Shown here: positions 36,000 through 44,758 of the stretch, piece by piece | Layout of the letters: every line of letters starts with the position of its first letter | How positions within the stretch are numbered: the stretch's first letter is position 1 | Assembly: GCF_009873495.1 (NCBI RefSeq) | Contig: NZ_CP046703.1 | Coordinates: 7,126,001-7,190,000, forward strand | Length of the DNA stretch: 64,000 nucleotides | Source of the DNA: Nostoc sp. ATCC 53789 | Lineage (GTDB): Bacteria; Cyanobacteriota; Cyanobacteriia; Cyanobacteriales; Nostocaceae | Reading direction: 5' to 3' | Program-made: the position numbers and the translations under genes | The notes under the pieces: model-generated | The model's input: the letters and a program-made list of their open reading frames with translations, nothing else | The model's database searches: none | Told to the model about the DNA's origin: nothing

Positions 36000-37661
36000 A
36001 TGATTGGTGCAGATAATATACTAAATAACAATGGTAACTACCTAAAAATTTCAGACTATATATTCCACCAAAATCAAGTTTGGCAAGGTATTTTAGATTT
36101 TGTATCTTTTAACGAAAAAGGTATAAAATCTAAGCTTCTAAATTTAGAAAAACCTTGTTATATTATTAGAGTTGAAGGAAAAGTTGGCGCAACTAACGAA
36201 GGTTATCCATATCCTTGCAACCAAGAAAAAACTGGACAGGCAGAAATATTAGTATCTACTCCACCTCTGTCAACTCGACAATTAGGCGATCCAACTTTTC
36301 TCAACTTTCATGGTGTAAAATACGCTTATGCCACGGGCGCAATGGCTCAAGGGATTGCTTCTGAAGAACTGGTAATTGCCCTTGGTAAAGAGAAAATCTT
36401 AAGTTCATTTGGTGCTGGTGGCTTATCTCCTGCTCGCGTCGAAGCAGCCATTAAGCTTATTCAGCAAGCTTTACCCGAAGGACCTTACGCATTTAACTTA
36501 CTCCACAGTCCCAGTGAACCTGCTATTGAACGCGGTGTTGTTGATTTGTATCTTAAATATCAGGTGAGAACAATAGAAGCTTCCGCCTTCCTCGATTTGA
36601 CTGACAACATTGTTTACTATCGCGCTGCTGGACTTGGTTTGAATGCGGACAATAAAATCGAAATCAAAAATAAAATTATAGCCAAAGTTTCTCGGAGAGA
36701 AGTTGCAATCAAATTTCTACAACCTGCTCCAACAAAAATTTTGAAGCAATTAGTTGAGCAAGGCCTTATCAGTGAATTACAAGCAACCCTAGCTGAAAAA
36801 ATTCCTGTAGCTGACGATATTACTGCCGAAGCAGATTCTGGTGGTCATACAGATAATCGTCCTCTGGTTTGTCTCTTACCTTCCATCTTAGAATTGAGAG
36901 ATGAAATTCAAAGAAAATTTTCTTATGAAAAACCTGTCCGAGTTGGAGTAGCAGGAGGAATTGCTACGCCACAATCAGCATTAGCTGCCTTTATGATGGG
37001 TGCTGCTTATGTTGTAACAGGCTCGATTAACCAATCTTGCATTGAAGCCGGAACTTCTCAACATACTAAACAATTATTGGCTCAAGCCGAGATGGCTGAT
37101 GTGATGATGGCTCCGGCGGCAGATATGTTCGAAATGGGGGTAAAACTCCAAGTGCTCAAAAGAGGAACTCTCTTTCCTTTACGAGCCCAAAAAATGTTTG
37201 AACTATACAAAAACTATGACTCAATTGAAGATATTCCCTTGGTGGAAAGAGATAAATTAGAAAAACAAGTTTTGAAAAAGAGCTTGGATGCAGTGTGGCA
37301 AGAGACAGTTACTTATTTATCTCAACGCAATCCTGATAAATTGGCCAAGGCTGTTAATAATCCAAAACTGAAGATGGCTTTAATTTTTCGCTGGTATCTT
37401 GGATTATCATCCCGTTGGTCTAACTTTGGAGAAAAAGGGAGAGAAATGGATTATCAAATCTGGTGTGGCCCTGCTATGGGCAGTTTCAATGACTGGGTTA
37501 GAGGTTCTTATTTATCTGAATCAAATAATCGTCAGGTAGTTGATGTTGCTAACCATATTATGACCGGAGCGGCATTTTTATACCGGATACAAAGTTTAAA
37601 AGTTCAGGGCTTACAAATGCCCGCTTATTACAGCGAATATCGTCCAGCTACTTTTAATTAA
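36000..37661 (+). CDS. PfaD-family FMN enoyl reductase
   Basis: A 553-residue trans-acting enoyl reductase of the nitronate-monooxygenase-like TIM-barrel type. Recognisable stretches are FGAGGLSPARVEAAI, ADSGGHTDNRPLVCLLPSI and GVAGGIATPQSALAAFMMG (FMN phosphate region). PfaD reduces double bonds on ACP-bound chains for PfaA-type synthases. The start follows GGAGG by 9 bases. Only 14 bases, including an AGGAGG site, separate its stop from the next gene, so these two are surely co-transcribed. Its presence means the synthase can make fully or partly saturated chain segments. Confidence 0.92.
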   Translation: MIGADNILNNNGNYLKISDYIFHQNQVWQGILDFVSFNEKGIKSKLLNLEKPCYIIRVEGKVGATNEGYPYPCNQEKTGQAEILVSTPPLSTRQLGDPTFLNFHGVKYAYATGAMAQGIASEELVIALGKEKILSSFGAGGLSPARVEAAIKLIQQALPEGPYAFNLLHSPSEPAIERGVVDLYLKYQVRTIEASAFLDLTDNIVYYRAAGLGLNADNKIEIKNKIIAKVSRREVAIKFLQPAPTKILKQLVEQGLISELQATLAEKIPVADDITAEADSGGHTDNRPLVCLLPSILELRDEIQRKFSYEKPVRVGVAGGIATPQSALAAFMMGAAYVVTGSINQSCIEAGTSQHTKQLLAQAEMADVMMAPAADMFEMGVKLQVLKRGTLFPLRAQKMFELYKNYDSIEDIPLVERDKLEKQVLKKSLDAVWQETVTYLSQRNPDKLAKAVNNPKLKMALIFRWYLGLSSRWSNFGEKGREMDYQIWCGPAMGSFNDWVRGSYLSESNNRQVVDVANHIMTGAAFLYRIQSLKVQGLQMPAYYSEYRPATFN

Positions 37662-37675
37662 AGGAGGAAAATCAG

Positions 37676-38974
37676 ATGAATACTGTTAAAATTGATAACC
37701 GAATTCCCAAGATTCAAAATAAGCTTTTCGAGCAGGCACATACTCAGCCTTTAGAATTAAAAACTGTTGCTATAGCTATGAGCAAGCAGGGAATTAAAGG
37801 AGAAAAACTTTACTCTCATCCGGGAATGCTCCCCTTACCCGTACCTATTTGTGAGTATTTATTTTCTTTTAATTCTCGTCAAAGGTCAATTTTATCTGCG
37901 ACATTTTTTGCTAATTTCTATAAGTTTGTTGCTAATAGCGAATATCAGTCTCTCATATCCAACATGAGTGTTGCTGAAAAAGTTTTTGCTTCCTACTCGG
38001 ATGAATTTATGATTCTTCATCAGGAAACTAATGAAGAGATGGATCATATTTGGTCTTTTAGAACTGTATATAGTATGGTCTGTCGAGAAATAGGAATTGA
38101 AAGTTCATTTGATGAACCTAGCTTTTTCTATGGAACTGTTGGTGCAATACCTCAATCAGATTTCGACAACTTCGATACCCGTTTTACTTTTGATGAAGAT
38201 TTAAATGAAACTCTATTGAATCTTCAAAAGGGGAAAAACTTTCTTAAAAAGATTGTAGAGCAGACTCAGCAGCAAGGCAAAAATTTTACATATCGAACTT
38301 TACGCTTCATGATTGGGGATGCTATAAGGATGTTACCGGCCCAAATAGTTCAAGAAATTGGCTTGGGTAGTTTGACTCTACTTTATCGGTATATGGCTAA
38401 TATCGAGTTAAAAAAAAGCGAAGCTTTTTTATTTGATTCCCCTGAAAACTTTGATTATGAACCATTAGCTGTTGAATTGAATCAGGGTCACTTAACAGAT
38501 GAAGCACGTCATTACACAACATCCTTTGATTTAGGAGTAGAACTATATAGGGCAGCTTCTCCTGAGGGTCAAGATTTCATTCGATATTTCATGCAGCTAA
38601 TTTTGGAAGACTACATTAGCGCTAGTTTCACAACTTATTTGGAGAAGTTAGACTTCACTGCCCAAGGAATCATGTTAACTGATATTAGAATTGGGCTAAA
38701 CTCACTAAGTATGTCTCTGCACCATCCTGAATTAGTTGATAAGCGAGTAGATATAAATCAATTAGTTCATTCTTGGAGACAAGTGAGTTCAAAATGGCGC
38801 AATATAATTGGTTACATGGAACAAAAGAGTTGGCAATACAAATCTCAGCAGCTAGAGCGTCTTATTAAAGAATTGGGACTAGAGTTAAATACCAGTAAGC
38901 TAGGTAATCTCTATGATCGTTACAAGGATGCTTTGGCAATGAAGGAAATTCAAAAAGTTATTGAAGTAGCTTAA
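37676..38974 (+). CDS. AurF-like diiron oxygenase
   Basis: A 432-residue protein whose two carboxylate/His motifs, E121-E-M-D-H124 (ExxH) and E276-A-R-H279 (DEARH), fit the ferritin-like diiron fold of the AurF (p-aminobenzoate N-oxygenase)/CmlI family. The AGGAGG ribosome site is directly before the ATG. AurF relatives oxidise amines or hydroxylate carrier-bound substrates; here no aromatic amine pathway is visible, so oxidation of the ACP-bound acyl chain is the likelier role. The ferredoxin gene directly downstream is a natural electron donor. Assignment rests on motifs and context. Confidence 0.72.
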   Translation: MNTVKIDNRIPKIQNKLFEQAHTQPLELKTVAIAMSKQGIKGEKLYSHPGMLPLPVPICEYLFSFNSRQRSILSATFFANFYKFVANSEYQSLISNMSVAEKVFASYSDEFMILHQETNEEMDHIWSFRTVYSMVCREIGIESSFDEPSFFYGTVGAIPQSDFDNFDTRFTFDEDLNETLLNLQKGKNFLKKIVEQTQQQGKNFTYRTLRFMIGDAIRMLPAQIVQEIGLGSLTLLYRYMANIELKKSEAFLFDSPENFDYEPLAVELNQGHLTDEARHYTTSFDLGVELYRAASPEGQDFIRYFMQLILEDYISASFTTYLEKLDFTAQGIMLTDIRIGLNSLSMSLHHPELVDKRVDINQLVHSWRQVSSKWRNIIGYMEQKSWQYKSQQLERLIKELGLELNTSKLGNLYDRYKDALAMKEIQKVIEVA

Positions 38975-39002
38975 CAATTGTTAAATCTGTTAACCCTCTT
39001 TC

Positions 39003-39311
39003 GTGAAACCAGCGAGTTTAGAGATGATAGTGTCTATTCATTTTGAAGACGACCAGAAAACAGTTCAAGTTGAAGCAAACCAACGCTTAACTAAGGTTTG
39101 TGATGAGCATCCTAGTTCAATTTTATTTGGTTGTCGTTGTGTTGCTTGCGGAACTTGCCTCATAGAAGTTGTGAGTGGGATAGAAAATCTAACTCCTGTG
39201 ATGGATGAAGAGCGGATTTTGCTTGATGTGTTGGCTCCCGATACTACCAATGTTCGCCTAGCTTGTCAATGCGTAGTGCAGGGTGATATTCGTATTCGGG
39301 TAGCGGATTAA
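39003..39311 (+). CDS. 2Fe-2S ferredoxin
   Basis: A small ferredoxin of 102 residues from GTG; an in-frame ATG at 39024 (MIVSIHFEDDQ) is an alternative start and neither has a strong ribosome site. Cys44-x4-Cys49-x2-Cys52 (GCRCVACGTC) with Cys88 (LACQC) give the four plant-type [2Fe-2S] ligands; Cys46 and Cys90 are extra. It lies 28 bases after the diiron oxygenase gene and would feed it electrons. The short gap argues for one transcript. Confidence 0.85.
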   Translation: MKPASLEMIVSIHFEDDQKTVQVEANQRLTKVCDEHPSSILFGCRCVACGTCLIEVVSGIENLTPVMDEERILLDVLAPDTTNVRLACQCVVQGDIRIRVAD

Positions 39312-39482
39312 CTGGCAAATTTTATATAGCTCGATATGCTCTTAGGAGATATGCAGCAGCAGCGAAAGTTAAAACCTTTTTCTAATATCTCCTACCTTAG
39401 ACTTTTCAAAAGTTTTAGCCAGTACAGCAATCCTATTTAGGAATGCTATATATCCAATTCTTTTTACTTCAGAGGTGTGTAA

Positions 39483-39788
39483 ATGAGTCAGTCTACTCCT
39501 GAGGCAACTAAAAAGCAGTCTTATACCGCAGAAGAAATTCAAGCTTGGCTAGTATCTCATATTGCAGAGCAGCTAGGAGTTGAACCCAAGGATATAGATG
39601 TCAGTCAGCCTTTAGACAGCTATGGTTTAGAGTCAGCCCAAGCAATGTTTCTTGTTAGCAAAGCTGAGAAGTTGTTTGGTTTTGAACTATCTCCAATCTT
39701 ATTGTGGCATTACCCCACTATTGAAACGCTATCCCAGCGTTTAGCCGAAGAATCCAAAGCTTCGCAGTCAGAGATTTTTGAGATTTGA
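39483..39788 (+). CDS. Free acyl carrier protein
   Basis: A 101-residue stand-alone carrier protein. The motif YGLESAQAM places the phosphopantetheine site at Ser51, within a four-helix ACP/PCP sequence ([40 protein letters not shown]). The [12 protein letters not shown] ending is typical of PKS/NRPS-type carriers rather than fatty-acid AcpP. It follows the ferredoxin and could carry the chain to the diiron enzyme or the acyltransferase. An AGAGG site precedes the ATG. Confidence 0.9.
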   Translation: MSQSTPEATKKQSYTAEEIQAWLVSHIAEQLGVEPKDIDVSQPLDSYGLESAQAMFLVSKAEKLFGFELSPILLWHYPTIETLSQRLAEESKASQSEIFEI

Positions 39789-39971
39789 ACATCAAAGCTG
39801 TTCTTGAACAGCTTACAGAAAAAGATTTTGATAGTTTGAAACTATGAATATATCCAGGTTTTTAGCACAGCTTAACCAAAAGGTTGTTCAGATTATCGAA
39901 CAATAATTACAACCTAAATCGAGAACTAAGCTTGCAAATAATCTAGTAGTTAGAGGGAACCAAAAGTAAAT

Positions 39972-41306
39972 ATGATTTACAACAGAAAGCTGGGGCACCT
40001 TGAGCAAGCTATGGAAATCTTAAATAGCCGTGCTAAAACCTGGAACATAGTAACTATTAGTCGCATCAAGGGCTATATCTGCGAAGAAACTCTGACACAG
40101 GCTTTAGACATGATTCAATGTCGCCACCCTCGTCTAAATTCTAAAATTGTTGGAGATAAAAATAGTCTTATCTTTCAAAGTCAAGAAACAGCAAATATTG
40201 CTTTACGCGTTGTCAAAAAGTTAGACAATGAGCAGTGGCAACAAGTAGTTGATGAAGAGATGAACAACGGAATTGATAGTAGCAAAGGTTTGCTGCGAGT
40301 TGTTCTTATTCATTTTTTAGGTAATGAGCATATAAGTTACCTCATTACAACAATACACCATGCGATCGCAGATGGTTTATCATCCATCCAACTTCACTCA
40401 GAAATCTTGACTTATTGTCAAAAAATTGTGTCCGGCGAACCAATTAATCCAGTTATTAGCTTAACTCCACTTCCACCTATCGAAGAACTAATGCCCAAAT
40501 GGACTAAGGGATTCAGAGGTAGGATAAATAGTATTATCTTTTTATTGCAGCTTGGGTTACAAAAAATCTGGAATCGACCACAAACATTAGGTTTTGAAAA
40601 GTATGTATCTATTGCAAAGCGTAGTTGCAATATTATCCACAGACAACTTGACCAAGACTTAACCCAAAAATTTGTAAATCATTGTCGGCAAGAGAATACA
40701 ACAGTACATAGTGCTTTGTGTGCTGTAATGTTGTTTACAATAGGGAGAAAAATAATTAAAAGAAATAGCAAAAATACACGAGTAAACTGCCTATCATATT
40801 TTGATTTGAGGAGACATCTCGAACCAGCTATCAGTGATGATCAGATGGCTGTATTAGCCTCCTCTATTATGGGATTTCATACTATAGGGAGAAACACGTC
40901 CTTTTGGGAATTAGCCCGTGAGGTGAAACAAAAACTTGAAGTTAGTAAAAAATCCGGTGATCTCTTGAAAATGATTTTGATTGCCAAGCATCTCATAGAT
41001 TTTTGTTTTATCTATCCCAAGCAAGTAGCTGCCACAGTGTCTGTTTCTAATGTTGGCAAAGTAAATATACCCAAATATTACGGTGAATTTGAACTAGAAG
41101 AAATCAGTTTCGCTGGTTCCCACGCTTTGTATGCAGGTGTTTTTGTTATCCACGCCTCAACTTTTCAAGGAAAAATGCTGTTGAATTTTGTTTTTTCTCA
41201 ACCTTCAATTAGCCAAAGCACTATGGAACTTCTTGTGAACAATTTTATGTCTTATATTCATGAAATTTGCAATTTGGATTTAGACTCTTCTTTAATGTAC
41301 AAATAG
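39972..41306 (+). CDS. Condensation/PapA5-like acyltransferase
   Basis: A 444-residue protein of the NRPS-condensation superfamily. The catalytic motif HHAIADG is intact (His129, His130, Asp134). The sequence resembles stand-alone acyltransferases such as PapA5 more than NRPS modules (LNSKIVGDKNSLIFQ; the VSVSNVGKVNIP segment matches the latch region). PapA5 transfers an ACP- or PKS-bound acyl chain to an alcohol, making an ester. Here it could release the product from the carrier protein. It lies 180 bases after the ACP gene. Confidence 0.75.
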   Translation: MIYNRKLGHLEQAMEILNSRAKTWNIVTISRIKGYICEETLTQALDMIQCRHPRLNSKIVGDKNSLIFQSQETANIALRVVKKLDNEQWQQVVDEEMNNGIDSSKGLLRVVLIHFLGNEHISYLITTIHHAIADGLSSIQLHSEILTYCQKIVSGEPINPVISLTPLPPIEELMPKWTKGFRGRINSIIFLLQLGLQKIWNRPQTLGFEKYVSIAKRSCNIIHRQLDQDLTQKFVNHCRQENTTVHSALCAVMLFTIGRKIIKRNSKNTRVNCLSYFDLRRHLEPAISDDQMAVLASSIMGFHTIGRNTSFWELAREVKQKLEVSKKSGDLLKMILIAKHLIDFCFIYPKQVAATVSVSNVGKVNIPKYYGEFELEEISFAGSHALYAGVFVIHASTFQGKMLLNFVFSQPSISQSTMELLVNNFMSYIHEICNLDLDSSLMYK

Positions 41307-41357
41307 GCATATTTATTGCTTATTTAATATTATAAAAAATCAATGCTTTGAAACAAT

Positions 41358-41363
41358 TAGGAG
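41358..41363 (+). promoter_or_regulatory. Ribosome-binding site fixing the TubC-domain start
   Basis: AGGAGA lies 11 bases before the ATG at 41375 and downstream of the alternative TTG at 41348, so it supports the ATG. Confidence 0.6.
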
Positions 41364-41374
41364 ATTCTGAAACT

Positions 41375-43252
41375 ATGAACGCATCAGAAATTATAGCAAA
41401 CCTTACTCAACAGGGTGTTCATTTGTGGGTTGATAATGACAAATTAAAGATTCGCTCACCCAAGGGCATAATCACATTAGAAATGCAAGCAGAAATAGTT
41501 GCTTGCAAAGCGGAGATCGTGGCATTTCTACACGAGATGGATGTCGCTACTGATTTAGATTCTGTCCCTTTAAGTCAAGGACTCAATTTACAGACTATTG
41601 GTCGTCTAATTGGAGGATTTTCAGAGCAATCAGCTGTAGAGTATAAGCCACCAATTATCGATCCTAAAGTTATGGCTCAAAAGCTGATAGTTACATTTAA
41701 ACCTTTGCCTAATAGCTACAAAAATCAAGAGATTCGGAAATTTCGCCAAGAATTGGAAGTGAAGTTGAGAGATTATGGAGTCAAAGTTTTATCTTGGGAG
41801 GAAGCGATCGCAGAATTTAACTATGACCTAACAATTCCGATAATTAACAAAAATAAAAAATTCAAGTTTAAGGGAGTTAAATCAGAAGTTAATGCAATTA
41901 TTGATGTAGAAATACCTCCTTCTATTCTAAGAAAACTTGGTATTTTTACAGCAGAGCTTCTCTATCAATTCTATTCTAAATTTGTTTTAAATGGTCGAAA
42001 AATACCTGTTATAAAAATGGCTCGATTGAGCAGTTGGGCTGAGGATCATGCAGCTAAGTACGTTGACAATCCTAGTAAAACCCAAGTGATTGTGCTTACT
42101 GAAATAGACCATGATTTTATCAACCCTCTGATTCCGTATAAACAAAAAATCAATATTGGCTTAAACACTTTAATCAGAACGTTTTCAGAAATTGTTATTG
42201 GAGTATCATCTGATAAAATTTCTATATTAAACATGAATCTTTCAGACTCTATTTTCTCCAAAAATGAGATAGAACGGTTTGTTTTGAAATCACTAATCCC
42301 TAAAGTTTTTGTGCCCATCGCTCCACTTTTACTCAGCCGCTTTGAGCTAGGACAGTATAATCCTCAAGAATCTATCTATGCTGCAAAATTAGTGAAATTG
42401 GGTCAGGAATTAGCATCAACAGGTTTATTCCCTCCTGGTTTTAAATTGAATGAAGTGATTAAAAGAAAATCCCATAGAGATATTGTCAGCGTCATCATAA
42501 ATGGTAGAACAGGTGTCTCTTATGGCTTTGTTGCTTATGCTGAACCTCCACAATATTTTGGAGATATAGAGGTAAGTAAAAATGAGTGGGAAAGTCTATT
42601 ACCTGTTAGAGGATTTAGTAGTAACGAAATTCGTCAAAATGAAAAAGGTAGACGCTATGCCAAAATCAAACTCCTAGACAAATATGTATTTAGGCAAATA
42701 CCTGATATTTGGCTTGTCAGTTCTCGTTCAGGGTCAAATAAAACAGACTTGAATCTCGCTGATGATATTATCAGAATTGGTTTGAAAGAAAAGCTATATC
42801 TCCAACTCCCTAAAGTGATTCATTCGGAGTTAGCAGATATGAAACCTTCTTATGATATTTATGTCATGCTTGCAATTAGTCTTTCTGCGGCTTTGTATAC
42901 GCCAGAATTAATTAAAGATGGTGCGCCAATTGTTCATTTCCACGGCTACCCAGCATTTGATTGGTTTAAACCAAATGAATACTGTGTTGGGGTAAATAAT
43001 CCTTCAGTACCTTGTGGAACCTATGAATCTGGTGTATTCAACTTTCTAGGTATTTCGAGCTTGGTCGAACAACAAGCTAGAAATATATCTTTAGTTAGTT
43101 TAGTAGAACCAGATCATGGCACAAATTTTATAGCTCATGATTTGGATTATTTAGTCGAAAGATTGAAAACCGGTTGTACAGATGGGCAAATTGAACTAGG
43201 TGGAAAACATTTTGCTTCTCTCAAATCGAAGATAGAAGAATGCAGAATCTAA
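41375..43252 (+). CDS. TubC-type docking domain fused to an unrecognised domain
   Basis: A 625-residue protein. The frame is open from a TTG at 41348, but ATG 41375 has the ribosome site and begins exactly at the docking domain. Residues ~1-50 (MNASEIIANLTQQGVHLWVD, KIRSPKGIITLEMQAEI) match the N-terminal TubC docking domain of PKS/NRPS proteins. The remaining ~570 residues match nothing I recognise: alternating beta/alpha stretches, a conserved-looking VHFHGYPAFDWFKPNEYC and a late FNFLGISSLVEQQ. There is no signal peptide or membrane helix. A docking domain on a non-NRPS protein implies it works on a carrier-bound intermediate of this cluster. It is the last cluster gene. Confidence 0.72.
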   Translation: MNASEIIANLTQQGVHLWVDNDKLKIRSPKGIITLEMQAEIVACKAEIVAFLHEMDVATDLDSVPLSQGLNLQTIGRLIGGFSEQSAVEYKPPIIDPKVMAQKLIVTFKPLPNSYKNQEIRKFRQELEVKLRDYGVKVLSWEEAIAEFNYDLTIPIINKNKKFKFKGVKSEVNAIIDVEIPPSILRKLGIFTAELLYQFYSKFVLNGRKIPVIKMARLSSWAEDHAAKYVDNPSKTQVIVLTEIDHDFINPLIPYKQKINIGLNTLIRTFSEIVIGVSSDKISILNMNLSDSIFSKNEIERFVLKSLIPKVFVPIAPLLLSRFELGQYNPQESIYAAKLVKLGQELASTGLFPPGFKLNEVIKRKSHRDIVSVIINGRTGVSYGFVAYAEPPQYFGDIEVSKNEWESLLPVRGFSSNEIRQNEKGRRYAKIKLLDKYVFRQIPDIWLVSSRSGSNKTDLNLADDIIRIGLKEKLYLQLPKVIHSELADMKPSYDIYVMLAISLSAALYTPELIKDGAPIVHFHGYPAFDWFKPNEYCVGVNNPSVPCGTYESGVFNFLGISSLVEQQARNISLVSLVEPDHGTNFIAHDLDYLVERLKTGCTDGQIELGGKHFASLKSKIEECRI

Positions 43253-43318
43253 ATTTGTGAAATAGGCAATAGTAAATTCAACTAAACCTCGTCTAGAACA
43301 CCGATTCAGTAATCAGAA

Positions 43319-44120
43319 TTAAGTAGCAGCCTTCTCAGTAGTGCAGGTAAAATTTTTGGCAAGAATATGAAGATTATAGACGACGGCGGTACGGCGAAGA
43401 TCAAATAGATTTTTGCGAGAACCAACATAACGAGCTTGGCCTGTTTACCATCGACCAATATGAGATAGGGAATGCTCAACAGCAACACGTTCTCGGAGCT
43501 TGGCACGACCAGCAGGAGTTAATTGACGTTGTTGTAATTCCCTAAATAAAGGTTCATCAGGATGAATAGAAACACTACGCCCAGTTTTGGAAGTAGTACA
43601 ACGCTCCCTTAACGGACAAGTTGCACAAATATTTTTTGGGAACTGAACTTGCCACCGACGCTAAAAGGTAAAGTCACCTCATTAGGGCAGCAAATAATCT
43701 GATTGTCCTAATCAAGGGTAAAAGCAGTTTTGGTAAACCTCAAGGCGTTTTTAACTTGCCAAGCTTTACAGTAAACAGTCAGTTCGTCACTTCTGTTTTG
43801 AACCAAGGAACTACTCAGATAAGCACGGTCAATATGTAACACAACCAGATTCACTTGCTGGCATTTTAAGTCAATGGCAATCGCATCTGTTACTGATGCT
43901 TCAGGAATATTTGCTCTGGTGACTCCAACAGCGCGAACCAGCCCATTGTCTAAATCTCGTAAAACATGACGTTTATCACCATCAAATGGCTGGCTTTGAC
44001 TTTTACGTCCATGTCTCATCTCTTCATCTTCGATTGAGATACATCGTTCTGGTGCAACACCTGTTTTGAGTTTCAGCTCACCGTTATGGAATATATCACA
44101 AGAAGAGTTAAATCTTCTTA
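43319..44120 (-). pseudogene. Decayed IS1182-family transposase
   Basis: On the minus strand, 44019-43708 and the bases just upstream encode EMRHGRKSQSQPFDGDKRHV and LDNGLVRAVGVTRANIPEAS, typical of IS1182 transposases. After a break near 43700 a second fragment (LTPAGRAKLRERVAVEHSL, ending VVYNLHILAKNF) continues in another frame and carries an in-frame TAA after HIGRW. The N-terminus is gone. It is inactive. The remaining DNA to 44758 is AT-rich with no gene. Confidence 0.8.
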
Positions 44121-44758
44121 ATAATTTAATTCTAGGTAGATGAAGAAATTGACGGCAGTATTTAAATCCGTTTATAACTTTTAGGCTACTCGATGGTAAT
44201 AGCGATCGCTTTTGTGATTATATGGACTCATACTAAAGCTACTTGTATGAAATAAACGATCGCTATTCATTATTGATAAGCCATCAAAACTTTCACATAG
44301 CAAAATTCACTACTTTGATTACAGAAAATTACTAAACAGCATAGGATTTAAATAAATTCGACAATGGCAACAAAATTATTATGAAATGACTAGCTTTAAC
44401 GACTTTTCTATCTTTCAACATTTTGTTGTAGGTAAATGTTATCCTGTTAGTCTTAATTTTGAAGCAGTCAAATGGGATATAAAATCTTATTTTTGTTGTG
44501 ATAATTATTGTAAGTGTGTAGCATTGAGATATTTTATAGCGCAATTAATTTAAAAAAATAAGAAAGCGATAATTTGAACGTTTATTTTCTAAAAGAATAT
44601 TTAAAATAAAGGTTTGTGATAAAATTATCATGCTGTAAATATCCTATATTATTCTCTCGCGAAAGTAATAGAATAAGGATGTATTTAGTTCGGTGAATCA
44701 CCATTATTTAGCTAAAATCTTAGGAGTGTCATCAATTTCGATAGCACTCCTATAAATT
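44121..44758. other. AT-rich stretch before the ethylene-type kinase
   Basis: About 640 bp, with HIP1-like octamers near 44200-44270. A 70-codon minus-strand ORF here has no credible features. It should hold the kinase promoter; no motif was recognised. Confidence 0.45.

Noticed and set aside
25152-43252. Heterocyst glycolipid (hgl) island itself
   Set aside because: PKS and PfaB-like proteins fit, but hetN, hglB-type and glycosyltransferase genes are absent and AurF-like, ferredoxin and PapA5-like genes are extra, so equating it with hgl is not supported.
43306-43506. Separate hydrophobic minus-strand ORF
   Set aside because: It is an out-of-frame reading of the decayed IS1182 transposase.
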